Shown here piece by piece: positions 40,586-50,992 of a stretch of 64,000 nt of DNA. The DNA lies in contig JABZKD010000004.1 of assembly GCA_015257455.1 (NCBI GenBank), positions 1 through 64,000 of the forward strand, written 5' to 3'. Position 1 is the stretch's first letter, and each line of letters opens with the position of its first letter. A program made the translations under genes and the position numbers. The DNA is from Nanosynbacter sp. (GTDB taxonomy: Bacteria > Patescibacteriota > Saccharimonadia > Saccharimonadales > Saccharimonadaceae). The notes under the pieces were generated by a model. That model was not told the DNA's origin, searched no databases, and was given only the letters and a program-made list of their open reading frames with translations.

Positions 40586-41827
40586 ATGGAGCACGAAACA
40601 CGCAAGAATTTTAATCAATTTCAACAGGAACCAGAACTTCACGTCCAAAATCGTAATCAAGGTCCTGAAATTCCTCAATTAAGTCGCTCCGCCGCTTATC
40701 AGGAACGTCAATTCCAGAGGCATCTCCAATCTGAACTTAATAAAAAACGCGAAAATGAACCCGCCCTCGATACTGTTGGCGAAAAACTCACTTATCTTGC
40801 TGCCATGACCGCTCCTACTCTTGGCCGCGCTGCCCTGCTTGCTATCGGTGCTACTCTTGTATTTAAGGGCGCTTCCATGCTCGCCAACCACCTCTCTAAT
40901 CAATCCATCGAGCAGCACCAAAAAGACATGGAAGAACTCGGCGTCCCCCTTGAAGATGACGAAGAAGACGATTATGACCACACCTTCACTGGTTATGAAG
41001 ATTACATGAACCATCACAATGCTCTTCGCGCCCAAAAAGGCCTCGAACCAGATTACACTCCCGAAAATGGCCCAATTGAATACCAAAATCAATTCAATCC
41101 ACTGATTGAAACCTCACAAGCTTCTAGCGACACCGAAAATTCCGCGTATTCCATCCAGCTAGATGATGATATGCAAAAATTCACTCCCGATAATAATTTG
41201 ACCATTCCAGAAGAAAAAATAGCTGACGATACCACTTCCATAAATACTAACGCCACCCCAATTGAACATCGCACCGCTACCACCTTGCAAGACGAAAAAC
41301 TTACTCATACCGCCGAAAAAACCGTCCTAAAAACGGTTAATTTCCCTGCCGGCATCGGTCAATTCAAATCCTTTATGGACTATAAAGCCATCACCGACAA
41401 AACCACTCCGAATTATAATTTCACCCACGAAAATGCTAATTTTCATGTTGGTAAATCCGGACTTACCTACTACCAAGATGGCGAAAACACCTATCCGGTT
41501 GTCGCAGTCGGTAGTGGCATCTCCGATAAAATCGGCCAACTCATCGAAGTTACCCTTGACAATCAAGGCCATCCAAACACATTACGCTGTGTCATTGGCG
41601 ACCAAAAAGACGACAACGACACCGATCCGACTACTCACACCGTTCATAAAAATGACCACAGCGTTGTCGAATTTCTCGTCGATTACGACCGACTAAAAGA
41701 AGCTAACCCTACCGCCGTTAATATGGGCGATCTCACCTATCTCGATAATTCCCAGTTCAATCTCAAAGGTAGCGTCGCTAAAGTTCGGGTCCTCGACCAA
41801 AATTTCTACTCAAACAATAATCAATAA
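40586..41827 (+). CDS. Single-pass membrane protein with extracytoplasmic beta-rich C-terminal domain
   Basis: 413 residues from ATG 40586, 9 nt after TATAAT (leaderless). A charged N-terminal region of about 75 residues is followed by one membrane segment (TLGRAALLAIGATLVFKGASML), an acidic linker and a C-terminal domain with VAVGSGISDKIGQLIEVTL, CVIGDQKDDNDTD and DHSVVEFLVDYDRL. That last pattern resembles, from memory, domains in Firmicute and phage cell-wall proteins with GDxKAdxHTD and EFIVD blocks, possibly a double-psi barrel. An envelope role is likely; activity is unknown. Confidence 0.65.
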   Translation: MEHETRKNFNQFQQEPELHVQNRNQGPEIPQLSRSAAYQERQFQRHLQSELNKKRENEPALDTVGEKLTYLAAMTAPTLGRAALLAIGATLVFKGASMLANHLSNQSIEQHQKDMEELGVPLEDDEEDDYDHTFTGYEDYMNHHNALRAQKGLEPDYTPENGPIEYQNQFNPLIETSQASSDTENSAYSIQLDDDMQKFTPDNNLTIPEEKIADDTTSINTNATPIEHRTATTLQDEKLTHTAEKTVLKTVNFPAGIGQFKSFMDYKAITDKTTPNYNFTHENANFHVGKSGLTYYQDGENTYPVVAVGSGISDKIGQLIEVTLDNQGHPNTLRCVIGDQKDDNDTDPTTHTVHKNDHSVVEFLVDYDRLKEANPTAVNMGDLTYLDNSQFNLKGSVAKVRVLDQNFYSNNNQ

Positions 41828-41830
41828 TCA

Positions 41831-41862
41831 AAAAAATAAGCTCGAACCCCGAGCTTATTTTA
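41831..41862 (+). terminator. Terminator of the 40586 gene
   Basis: AATAAGCTCG, short loop, CGAGCTTATTTT directly after the stop. Confidence 0.85.
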
Positions 41863-41941
41863 ATTCCGTACATCAAAATCCCAAGTTTGTTTTATCCCCC
41901 ACACCAATCAATCCATTACTATCCCCAGAATCAACACACAA

Positions 41942-41972
41942 AAAAATAAGCCCTCGCGGGGCTTATTTTTAG
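41942..41972 (-). terminator. Terminator of rpsA
   Basis: AAAAATAAGCCC, loop, GGGGCTTATTTTTT on the minus strand, 10 bp after the stop. Confidence 0.85.
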
Positions 41973-41980
41973 CTTCTGTC

Positions 41981-43048
41981 TTATTTTGCAACAGAGAGTG
42001 AGATCTTGCGACCTTCACGATCGATATCTAGAACCTTGAAGTTCTTGCGTTCATTCAAAGTAAAGATCTTTTCTGGATCGACGTCGTTGCCTTCACCAAG
42101 TTCAGAAACGTGAACCAAAGCTTCAACAGCTGGAGAAATCTGAACGAAAGCACCAAATGGAGTAATACGAGTAACCGTACCTTCCACCTTGGAACCCTTC
42201 TTCAAGTTTTCTACCTCTGATAGCCATGGATCAGCTACGAGTTGCTTGATGGAGAGGCTGAGGCGCTCCTTATCAATCGCAATAATTTTTGCCTTGATCG
42301 TATCGCCAACCTTAACGTAGTCAGATGGATTGTTTACGCGTTCCCAAGAAATCTCTGAGATGTGTACCAAACCTTCAATACCTTCCACGTTTACGAATAC
42401 ACCGAAGTCCACCACACCAGTTACTACACCTTCGACAGTGTCACCGACGTGAAGTTCAGCAAAACGAGCAGCGAGACCGTCTTTGACCGCCTCTTTTTCA
42501 GAGAAGATAAGCTTATTATCTTTCTTGCTGGCATCAAGAATGCGAACTTTGATTCCCTTACCTACGAGAGAATTGAGGCGTTGCAAGATTTCGTCCTTAT
42601 CAGCAGAACCTACGCGTGGGTAGTGTTCAGCAGAAAGTTGTGAAACTGGCAAGAAACCACGAATTCCTTCGTATTCCACGAGAAGACCACCACGATTTGC
42701 ATCAAATGGGGTAACTTCCACGATTTCAGAAGCATCGAGCTTAGCTTGGATTTCATCCCAACCCTTATCCTTCACAGCCTTGCGGAGTGAAAGAAGCACC
42801 ATGCCGTCTTCCATCTCAGAATCGATTACAGAAGCGGTAACTTCTGCACCTTCCTCGAGGTTACGTGCGAAAGAAGCTTCGCGGCGAGGCACCAAGCCTA
42901 CACCTTGTGCACCGAGATCAATCAAGATTTCGTGCTTTTTTACTGATAAAACAGTTCCGGAAACTACGTCTCCATTTGCTGCTTTTTTGATAGAGTCACC
43001 AGCGTTAGCTAGCAATTCATCCATTGTTACTTTTTTGGCATCAGCCAT
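41981..43048 (-). CDS. rpsA: 30S ribosomal protein bS1 (four S1 domains)
   Basis: 355 residues from ATG 43048 (MADAKKVTMDELL), preceded by AAGGAAAAATATAAG; a GTG-initiated extension to 43096 is less likely. Four S1 OB-fold repeats are visible: GDVVSGTVLSVKKHEILIDLG, IVEVTPFDANRGGLLVEYEGIRGFLPVSQL, GDTVEGVVTGVVDFGVFVNVEGIEGLVHISEI and GSKVEGTVTRITPFGAFVQISPAVEALVHVSEL. Four repeats rather than the six of E. coli is common outside Proteobacteria. It supports mRNA recruitment. Confidence 0.93.
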   Translation of the reverse strand: MADAKKVTMDELLANAGDSIKKAANGDVVSGTVLSVKKHEILIDLGAQGVGLVPRREASFARNLEEGAEVTASVIDSEMEDGMVLLSLRKAVKDKGWDEIQAKLDASEIVEVTPFDANRGGLLVEYEGIRGFLPVSQLSAEHYPRVGSADKDEILQRLNSLVGKGIKVRILDASKKDNKLIFSEKEAVKDGLAARFAELHVGDTVEGVVTGVVDFGVFVNVEGIEGLVHISEISWERVNNPSDYVKVGDTIKAKIIAIDKERLSLSIKQLVADPWLSEVENLKKGSKVEGTVTRITPFGAFVQISPAVEALVHVSELGEGNDVDPEKIFTLNERKNFKVLDIDREGRKISLSVAK

Positions 43049-43218
43049 TCTTATATTTTTCCTTCCTTCAGGCCCGTTCAGCTGATTTTCTTCCACAAAA
43101 AATCACTTGAACGAACCCGAATCTATTCCCTAATATATCAAAATCACCTCTGTTTGTAAAGTGTTACCCCTCTCCGCTTCTGCTTTCTTTTTTTCTTCGC
43201 TCAAACTACAATAACCTT

Positions 43219-43683
43219 ATGAAAAGCGAGGTTACTCATAAAAAACAGCAATTTATCGATTTTTTACGCTCCCAGTATCCCGATTATCATTTTTATCTCA
43301 AATCCCGCTTCTCTTTTCGTTATCCTAAAATGATCAATCTCGATCAATCCGCTCTCCTTGACGACACGCCTTTTGCTGATTTTGCTCTTCAAACCCTCCA
43401 CGAACTCGGCCACGCCCTTAATGAACACCAAAATTATGACACCGCCATCGATCGCCTTAAACTCGAATCCGAAGCCTGGCAAACTGCCAAATCCCTCATC
43501 GAAAAACATCAGCATTTCAAGAATATTGAATACTTAAATTATGACCACGAATACGCCGAAGCTCATCTTGATACCTACCGCGATTGGCTCCATACTCAGT
43601 CTCTCTGTAAAAAATGTACTCTCACGCGTTTTCAAGATGACCACGGTCACTGGCACTGCCCGCATTGTGATCACTTATTTTGA
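43219..43683 (+). CDS. Small zincin with C-terminal zinc ribbon
   Basis: 154 residues. LQTLHELGHALNEHQNYD is an HExxH metal site, with DHEYAEAHLD downstream as a candidate third ligand. The C-terminus holds CKKCTLTRF...HWHCPHCDHLF, a four-cysteine zinc ribbon. It resembles an SprT-like layout in miniature. No signal peptide, so cytoplasmic. TACAAT lies 6 nt before the ATG (leaderless). Substrate unknown. Confidence 0.65.
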   Translation: MKSEVTHKKQQFIDFLRSQYPDYHFYLKSRFSFRYPKMINLDQSALLDDTPFADFALQTLHELGHALNEHQNYDTAIDRLKLESEAWQTAKSLIEKHQHFKNIEYLNYDHEYAEAHLDTYRDWLHTQSLCKKCTLTRFQDDHGHWHCPHCDHLF

Positions 43684-43715
43684 ACAATTCCCCATCATTT
43701 AGACTTTAATCACAC

Positions 43716-43750
43716 AAAAAAATAAACCCGCCAAAGCAGATTTATTTTTC
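43716..43750 (-). terminator. Terminator of the KGG-repeat gene
   Basis: AAATAAATCTGC and GCGGGTTTATTT pair through G-T wobbles, with T tracts, between two convergent genes. Confidence 0.6.
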
Positions 43751-43773
43751 TTAATTCTAGGTGAATAAATAAA

Positions 43774-43986
43774 TTATTCAGTTACAGTTTTTGCTTTTGC
43801 AGGACCGCGTTTTGACAAACGACCACCTTTAGCACCAGCAATTTTCGCAAGAGCAGGGTTAGCTGCAAAGCCACCAGTACGACCTAAGCGTCCACCTTTT
43901 TGACCAATGCGAGCGTAAAACTCCTTACCATATTTTTCGCGATTTGTTGCAGCAGCTTTCAAACCACCAGCTTTAGTTCCAGCCAT
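43774..43986 (-). CDS. Small Gly/Ala-rich KGG-repeat protein
   Basis: 70 residues with repeated KGG and RLG/GGF units: AGTKAGGLKAAATNREKYG, RIGQKGGRLGRTGGFAANP, IAGAKGGRLSKRG. Such proteins resemble GsiB/con-10-type stress proteins and are also seen in some phages and Gram-positive genomes. Basic and probably disordered; a stress or nucleic-acid-associated role is inferred. It has a terminator right after it. Confidence 0.75.
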   Translation of the reverse strand: MAGTKAGGLKAAATNREKYGKEFYARIGQKGGRLGRTGGFAANPALAKIAGAKGGRLSKRGPAKAKTVTE

Positions 43987-44139
43987 TTAAAAATCCTTCT
44001 GCCCACCATTTTTTAATTCTCTTATTTACCTTAAGCCTCCCGCTCAAAGGTTAATGATTAGCATTATATAATAACAGAAGCATTTTGTCAATACGCTAAA
44101 GTTAAAAAATATGTCATAATATATATTCCGCTCACACCG

Positions 44140-44197
44140 TTCATATTCATCCCATGATATACTTCCAAGTCACGATATTCATCCCATGATATATTTT
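44140..44197. repeat. Pair of 17-bp direct repeats
   Basis: ATTCATCCCATGATATA occurs twice about 35-40 bp apart in the gap between the KGG gene and tRNA-Ala. Each copy contains the palindrome ATCCCATGAT-like core. Role unknown. Nothing else is seen in this gap apart from the tRNA promoter region. Confidence 0.6.
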
Positions 44198-44302
44198 CTC
44201 TGTAAAATACTCTTAATTGTCTACGTCTCGCCTTCTCACCTCTTCGAATCCCCTTTGATTTTATTGACATTTTTTCTGCTTTTTGCTAAAATTCTTGCGT
44301 AT

Positions 44303-44379
44303 GGGGCAATAGCTCAGCTGATTAGAGCGCTGCCTTTGCAAGGCAGAGGTCCAGGGTTTGAATCCCTGTTGCTCCACCA
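44303..44379 (+). tRNA. tRNA-Ala(TGC)
   Basis: Acceptor GGGGCAA pairs with TTGCTCC. D arm AGCTCAGCTGATTAGAGC, anticodon loop TTTGCAA (TGC), T loop TTTGAAT, encoded CCA. 77 nt. Confidence 0.95.
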
Positions 44380-44424
44380 TACATGGGGTGTTTAGCGTCC
44401 CCCCGCTGAACACTCCACCAAAAT

Positions 44425-44445
44425 ACCCTCGCGGGTCTTTTTTTA
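44425..44445 (+). terminator. Terminator of tRNA-Ala
   Basis: ACCC, TCGC loop, GGGT followed by a run of T residues. Confidence 0.7.
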
Positions 44446-44604
44446 TGTCTTAATTCTCTATGCCCTAGTTTTTATAGCAAAAATCATCTATCCTCCCCCT
44501 ATTAATCATTCTTTCTAACCACTAACTTTTAATCCCTATTTTATTTCAAACACAAAATCCAAACACAAAAAATCGGCCTTGCGCCGAATTAATCATTTCC
44601 AATT

Positions 44605-44681
44605 TGGTGGGGATATGTGGACTTGAACCACAGACCTCGTCATTATCAGTGACGCGCTCTAACCAGCTGAGCTATATCCCC
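44605..44681 (-). tRNA. tRNA-Ile(GAT)
   Basis: Minus strand. Acceptor GGGGATA/TATCCCC, D arm AGCTCAGCTGGTTAGAGC, anticodon stem CGTCA/TGACG with loop CTGATAA (GAT), T loop TTCAAGT, encoded CCA. 77 nt. tRNA-Ala and tRNA-Ile, normally in the rRNA spacer, lie here on opposite strands 4 kb from the 16S gene. Confidence 0.95.
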
Positions 44682-44756
44682 AATACCACTTATTTTACCC
44701 CATAAAACTCAAAAATGCAATAAAAATCCCCGTTAATTCTGTTATAATTATTGCAT

Positions 44757-44990
44757 ATGAATTGGAATTTTAGTTTTACTTGGGTTTTTATCGGCCTCAT
44801 TATCGTTATTATCGGAGGCATTATGGTTGCTAAGTACCAAGAAATCTCCACCAGTTTTTTGAGCGGCGTTTCTTCTTATGAACGCGTCAAATTCTGGGGC
44901 CTTATCGCCATCCTACTTGGGCTTGTCGTGATGTCGAACCTCCATATTTTTCTTCTCACTCTCTTCGTCCAAGCAGTTTTTAAGCGTTAA
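44757..44990 (+). CDS. Small two-helix membrane protein
   Basis: 77 residues with two membrane helices (FTWVFIGLIIVIIGGIMVA and FWGLIAILLGLVVMSNLHIFLLTLFV) joined by a short polar loop containing YERVKFW. Ends in a basic KR. TATAAT at 44743-44748, 8 nt before the ATG (leaderless). No family recognised. Confidence 0.65.
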   Translation: MNWNFSFTWVFIGLIIVIIGGIMVAKYQEISTSFLSGVSSYERVKFWGLIAILLGLVVMSNLHIFLLTLFVQAVFKR

Positions 44991-45055
44991 TCGCTCACTC
45001 TTTTAAGATTAATTCAGAAATATAGCACCCTAAGAATCAATTAAAAAACACTCTC

Positions 45056-45081
45056 AAAAAAAACGCCTCCTCGGCGTTTTT
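45056..45081. terminator. Bidirectional terminator between the 44757 gene and trmH-like gene
   Basis: AAAAACGCC, TCCTC loop, GGCGTTTTT between convergent genes. Confidence 0.85.
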
Positions 45082-45084
45082 ATT

Positions 45085-45741
45085 TTAAACATTTATCACA
45101 TTTTGACGCACCCATTCATACATCGCAATCCCTGCCGCCACCCCTACGTTCACCGAACGCGTCGAGCCAAAAGATTCAATGTATCGCACATCGTCTGCCG
45201 CATTTACCAATTCTAGACTAATTCCATTACCCTCACTGCCAAAAACTAGCGTAGAGTGGCTCTCAAAGCGTTTAAGGCCTAAAGGTTTGGCACGTTCCAC
45301 ATTGTTTTCAATTGCTACCACTTCCCTTTTACGCGCTCTCTGATCCGCTATAAATTCTTCCATTGAAGGCCAATATACAATTTCCAAATATTTATCTGTA
45401 CACATCGCACCCCGGCGGTTATATTTTCGTCGCCCCACAATATGCACCTTACTCACGTTAAAGTTATTTGCTGAGCGCACAATCGTTCCCGCATTAAAAT
45501 CGTGATCCACATTTTCAATCGCAATTTCCAAACTATTTCGCTTCTCTGCCAATCTATCTTTTACCTCTTCATTCGGCAACCCCTTATATTCATCCACCAA
45601 ATTACGAGTATCCATTTTCGCATCCAAAATCACATCGCCTACGAGTAAATTCCGAGTATCCATCTTCGCGTCCAAAATCTCATCGACTAAAGATTCGTTG
45701 CTCAAGTTTTTGCTCAAATTTTCGTTTTCCAAATTATCCAT
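45085..45741 (-). CDS. TrmH/SpoU-family RNA 2'-O-methyltransferase
   Basis: SPOUT methyltransferase acting on rRNA or tRNA ribose. Motif 1 is IENVDHDFNAGTIVRSANNF, motif 2 is TLVFGSEGNGISLELV, and motif 3 is SFGSTRSVNVGVAAGIAMYEW with the knot. 218 residues. The N-terminal 60 residues contain a near-perfect repeat of ILDAKMDTRNL. TATAAT lies 7 nt upstream of the ATG, overlapping an AGAGG that could serve as ribosome binding site if a leader exists. Confidence 0.88.
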   Translation of the reverse strand: MDNLENENLSKNLSNESLVDEILDAKMDTRNLLVGDVILDAKMDTRNLVDEYKGLPNEEVKDRLAEKRNSLEIAIENVDHDFNAGTIVRSANNFNVSKVHIVGRRKYNRRGAMCTDKYLEIVYWPSMEEFIADQRARKREVVAIENNVERAKPLGLKRFESHSTLVFGSEGNGISLELVNAADDVRYIESFGSTRSVNVGVAAGIAMYEWVRQNVINV

Positions 45742-45790
45742 TACCTCTATTATAGCCTATTTTTAGGCTTCAATTTTACAAAAATTCAAG

Positions 45791-45816
45791 AAAAAAGGCT
45801 GGTTAATCCAGCCTCC
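45791..45816 (-). terminator. Hairpin terminator upstream of the trmH-like gene
   Basis: GGCTGG, ATTAA loop, CCAGCC then TTTTTT on the minus strand. It would stop transcription arriving from the 46079 gene. The rest of the 45817-46078 gap is AT-rich with nothing recognised. Confidence 0.7.
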
Positions 45817-46078
45817 GGAATTGTTTTATGTTGATCAAATTATGTCTCGTTAATTCCTTGGAAAATTTGATTTATTCGTCTTAAAATCTTTCAAATAGCT
45901 TAAAAATAGCCCTAAATTAGAAATTGAAATTAAAAATTAAATTCTAGAATGAGTAAAATTAGACCACGAATTTCAAAATTTTATCTCTAAAATTAATTTG
46001 CGCTTCCGCTTCCATTTGTAACTTTACCTTACTATCCAACGTTAAAATCTTCCGAAGCATTAATACATTTTTCAACAA

Positions 46079-46609
46079 CTAACATTTTTTATCTCTTGTA
46101 TGCAATAAAATTTGCTCCGTCTTCCGTAATTCCGGTCTTTCCCGCATAAAAAAACTGAATAGTTTATCTGTTGGAATTGAATCCGTTAAAATTATCGCCG
46201 AATCATCATTTACTTCTTCGATTTTGCGTTTTTCTACCCTAGTAGTTTTCTTCGATTCCACTAAACTAATTTCGCCACTATGCATATCATAGTCATAGTA
46301 GGCCATAAATAAGCAAAAATCTCCGTTCGCTAGTTTCACTTTACCAGTTAATTCCAAATCCATCGAACCCCTTACTCCTTGAATGGAGTCTATCTGTTCT
46401 AAATAAATCTGAAAATCCTGATTCATTGAACTACGTTGCAGCAAAATAGGAATTTTCTTCGTATCACTACAAAAAGCCTCAAAAAAATCCTCTTTTCGAA
46501 CTGCTCTTGCGGTGGTAAAAATATAACATCTCTCCTTATAATCTAATTCAAGGCAGAAATCTTTACCATTCCTCTCGTCTACTAATTTAATTTTCGACAT
46601 GACGCTCAT
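46079..46609 (-). CDS. Hypothetical soluble protein
   Basis: 176 residues with alternating strands and helices: IKLVDERNGKDFCLELDYKERCYIFTTARAVRKEDFFEAF, then MDLELTGKVKLANGDFCLFMAYYDYDMHSGEISLVE. No signal peptide, membrane segment or recognised motif. AAAGGAGGG is a strong ribosome binding site. Codon use resembles the neighbours. Confidence 0.6.
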   Translation of the reverse strand: MSVMSKIKLVDERNGKDFCLELDYKERCYIFTTARAVRKEDFFEAFCSDTKKIPILLQRSSMNQDFQIYLEQIDSIQGVRGSMDLELTGKVKLANGDFCLFMAYYDYDMHSGEISLVESKKTTRVEKRKIEEVNDDSAIILTDSIPTDKLFSFFMRERPELRKTEQILLHTRDKKC

Positions 46610-46708
46610 AAAACCCTCCTTTTAAATAACCACTGCGTTCACTCATCTCTCTTTGTTCGCAGTCCACAAAAAGACAACCCCATTTTACCACAAAATGCTT
46701 AAGTTGTC

Positions 46709-46740
46709 AAAAAGGCACCTCTGTTACAAGGTGCCCTTTA
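46709..46740 (-). terminator. Terminator of the CaCA exchanger gene
   Basis: GGGCACCT and AGGTGCC stem with TTTTT on the minus strand, about 75 bp after the stop. Confidence 0.75.
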
Positions 46741-46815
46741 CTCCCCCAAATTCTATTCGTTTATTTTATCTGAAGCTACTTACGTCCCACAATTTCACGA
46801 TTTCGTCAGTTTAAT

Positions 46816-47787
46816 TTATACAAGACTACTTGCAATCACGTAGCCATAATAGATCACAAATAGCACCAAAAACGCCAAGCCTTCTTTAAAACTAATTTTC
46901 TGGTCATTCTTCGCAAAAATAAATAACACAATCGGTGAAATCACCAACGCCACTACGTCCACGATTGAGAAAGCCCCACCTGCTACCCCACCGAGAATCG
47001 CCACCGGCAAACCTGCCACGATTCCGATATTAAAAATATTTGAGCCCACGATATTACCAATCGCAATATCATATTCCCCTTTTTTCGTCGCAATCACCGA
47101 AGTTACTAGCTCCGGCAGAGAGGTTCCGAGCGCCACAATCGTCAAAGAAATTAGCCTCTGACTCACCCCAAAATTCGCTGCAATATCCGAAGCACCCCTC
47201 ACCACCAGGTCACTACCGAGAACTACAGCGAGTAAACCAAACACAATCATCGCAATTGATTTAGCTAGATTTACTGGTTCCCCCTCGTCTTCCTCTTCCA
47301 CCTTATTCGACTTACGATTCAGCATACCGAAAAGATAATAGATAAAAATTCCGAAGAATAATAGTAAAATTACGCCATCCTGTCTAGTGAACAAATTTTC
47401 TGACAATCCGAACAATTTATCTGACAAAACCGCAGCAAACCCCAAAGTCATCAAGACCAAAACTGGGATTTCTTTTCGCACAGTCGCCGTCTTCACATGA
47501 AGCGCCCCCACCATTGCCGATACGCCTAAAATCAGTAGAATATTCAGGATATTACTACCAATCACGTTGCCGAGCAAAATATCGCCCTTCCCCGCCAAGA
47601 TTGATTGAATACTCACCGCCAATTCCGGTGCACTCGTACCAAAAGAAACAATTGTCAGGCCAATCAACATCTTCGGCACCTTAAATTTTCTCGCCGTGTC
47701 ACTTGATCCATCGACAAATACATCTGCACCTTTTATCAGTAGGACAAATCCCACCAACAATAAAAATGCACTAAAAATTAATCCCAT
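46816..47787 (-). CDS. CaCA-family Na+/Ca2+ (cation/proton) exchanger
   Basis: 323 residues with ten predicted membrane helices and the two inverted alpha repeats: alpha-1 FGTSAPELAVSIQSILAGKGDILLGNVIGSNILNILLILG and alpha-2 LGTSLPELVTSVIATKKGEYDIAIGNIVGSNIFNIGIVAG, each with the ion-coordinating Glu and Asn. Closest in layout to YrbG. It probably exports Ca2+ in exchange for Na+ or H+. GGAGAAT precedes the ATG. Confidence 0.93.
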   Translation of the reverse strand: MGLIFSAFLLLVGFVLLIKGADVFVDGSSDTARKFKVPKMLIGLTIVSFGTSAPELAVSIQSILAGKGDILLGNVIGSNILNILLILGVSAMVGALHVKTATVRKEIPVLVLMTLGFAAVLSDKLFGLSENLFTRQDGVILLLFFGIFIYYLFGMLNRKSNKVEEEDEGEPVNLAKSIAMIVFGLLAVVLGSDLVVRGASDIAANFGVSQRLISLTIVALGTSLPELVTSVIATKKGEYDIAIGNIVGSNIFNIGIVAGLPVAILGGVAGGAFSIVDVVALVISPIVLFIFAKNDQKISFKEGLAFLVLFVIYYGYVIASSLV

Positions 47788-47833
47788 TTTTATTTATTCT
47801 CCATTAAACTCTTAATATTTTACCATGAGAATC

Positions 47834-48466
47834 TTAGTCTAACCATCTTTTTTTGGTATTCGCCTGCATAATTTCTGCTGTAACAGGCAGATATTCATTG
47901 ACTGCCAAGTTTAATCTAAGGTCATACGCCTCAAATTCTTCATTTTCATATTTCACACTATGCATATAGTAATAATTTCGTTCCATCCTTGATCGATAAT
48001 TATCATCTTTTTCGATACCTTCAATCTGCATTCTGATATATTCTGAAGTAGCCGTTTCCGGATAACCTAATATCTTCCCTATCTGATAATTCGCTTCAGA
48101 CCACACCTTCTTATCTAAAATTTCTCCGGATTCCGACACGCTATTAAAAAATTCTCTGTGCCATTTCTGAAGTTCCAAGCACACTCGAGCAGTTTTCGCC
48201 AAATACAAATATTCAATTTCCTCATTACTAAATTTATTCAACTTTTCTAGGACCAGATCTACCCCTAATTTGTTCAAAATTTCAAGAATTCTCTTATTAT
48301 CCAACAATTTACTATTGTTTAATTTATCATTAATCAATAATGCTGCTGGCTTGAGATCAATTAATACCCCTAAAACTCCTGTCAAGAAAGAAACCCCCAT
48401 CATTTTCTTCTCCTGATAAAAATAAAGGACTACCCCCTCTAATTCCCGCAAAAGATCAATATTCAT
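47834..48466 (-). CDS. Hypothetical helical protein
   Basis: 210 residues, helical and charged throughout. One moderately hydrophobic stretch lies near residues 22-40 (MMGVSFLTGVLGVLIDLKPAALL). No known motif. A TATACT box lies 6 nt before the ATG, so it is predicted leaderless. Between the exchanger and the 16S gene. Confidence 0.6.
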   Translation of the reverse strand: MNIDLLRELEGVVLYFYQEKKMMGVSFLTGVLGVLIDLKPAALLINDKLNNSKLLDNKRILEILNKLGVDLVLEKLNKFSNEEIEYLYLAKTARVCLELQKWHREFFNSVSESGEILDKKVWSEANYQIGKILGYPETATSEYIRMQIEGIEKDDNYRSRMERNYYYMHSVKYENEEFEAYDLRLNLAVNEYLPVTAEIMQANTKKRWLD

Positions 48467-48493
48467 GTCAGCAGTATAACATAAAAGCCAACA

Positions 48494-48517
48494 AAAAATC
48501 CCCTTTCGGGGATTTTC
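48494..48517 (-). terminator. Terminator of the 16S rRNA transcript
   Basis: AAATCCCC, GAAA loop, GGGGATTTTTTG on the minus strand, about 160 bp past the 16S 3' end, closing the transcript without 23S or 5S. Confidence 0.7.
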
Positions 48518-48674
48518 CTTAACAACTCAGCTGTGCAATTCATCGTCTGTTTTAGTAAGCTGTAAATCGTATCTTACTTACGTAAGCTATATTGTGTCTT
48601 AAGCTTATAAACACAATTACGACCGACCTAGATACATTAAACCTTAGTTTAATGCTCATCAAATCCTTCTCTAG

Positions 48675-50203
<1,529 letters not shown>

Positions 50204-50365
50204 GTCCTAAGACCTTGAATTTTAAATTTGAAAACTCAAATATTCATAAATTAACTGACGATGATAAAAATAGAAATAAATCTATTTTAATAATTGCACA
50301 ACTGAATTGTTAAAATTCGTCCCTCATGTTCATTTGGTTTCCCGTTTGCTCATGAGGATGTTTCT

Positions 50366-50394
50366 ATAATAGATGAGAAAATAATAAATGTCAA
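50366..50394 (-). promoter_or_regulatory. 16S rRNA promoter
   Basis: TTGACA (50394-50389), 17 bp, TATTAT (50371-50366) on the minus strand. It leaves a 5' leader of about 155 nt with AT-rich sequence and a GC-containing hairpin (CTCATGAG region). Confidence 0.8.
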
Positions 50395-50501
50395 CACAAT
50401 TTTGCAAGATTTTTTAAGATTTTTTAATTTTCTGGCAATTTTCCGCTTTTTTCGTACTTTCTTCCCGTTTTATCGCTCGATTTCGCCCATTAATTCCCTA
50501 G

Positions 50502-50963
50502 TTATTTAATTAACAGAAAATTGATTGCAATGGAAATTAATATACCTAAAATCAATCCGGCCACCACTTCCGGCACCGTATGCCCCTCCACCACGCGTAG
50601 ATGCGCGATTTTTTCCGCCTCACTTGACTTCAAATTCTTCTCATCAATCAGCTGATTAATAATTTCTCCGTGTTCCCCTACCGAATGACGCACGTTGGTC
50701 GCATCATAAATCAAAATCGAAGTCATACAGACCGCCAGGGCAAACACCGTTGAATTAAAACCAGACAAAAAACCAATCGTTCCAGTCACCGCCGAAAAAC
50801 TCGCTGTATGACCAGACGGCATTCCACCAGATTTCATCATATAATATAGTACTTCCGAAAATTTCGCCTTACCACGAGTCTTAATCACAAACACAATTAG
50901 TTTGAAAAACTGTGCGATAAACCAGCCACAGACGAATGCTAAAAAAACATAACAGCTTTCCAT
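50502..50963 (-). CDS. Divergent PAP2-family membrane protein (YuiD-like)
   Basis: 153 residues with about four membrane helices. The family motifs MKSGGMPSGHTASFSAVTG and VVEGHTVPEVVAGLI are conserved and resemble acid phosphatase/haloperoxidase active-site signatures. Presumed membrane lipid phosphatase activity is not proven for the family. GATAGGAGT provides both a -10-like stretch and AGGAG before the ATG. Confidence 0.88.
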   Translation of the reverse strand: MESCYVFLAFVCGWFIAQFFKLIVFVIKTRGKAKFSEVLYYMMKSGGMPSGHTASFSAVTGTIGFLSGFNSTVFALAVCMTSILIYDATNVRHSVGEHGEIINQLIDEKNLKSSEAEKIAHLRVVEGHTVPEVVAGLILGILISIAINFLLIK

Positions 50964-50992
50964 ACTCCTATCTTATCACACCAAAGGAAAAA

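Noticed and set aside
44088..44270. 60-codon minus-strand frame between the KGG gene and tRNA-Ala
   Set aside because: It is built over the 17-bp direct repeats, has no ribosome binding site or promoter, and its codon use (AGA, TCA, ATA rich) differs from neighbours.
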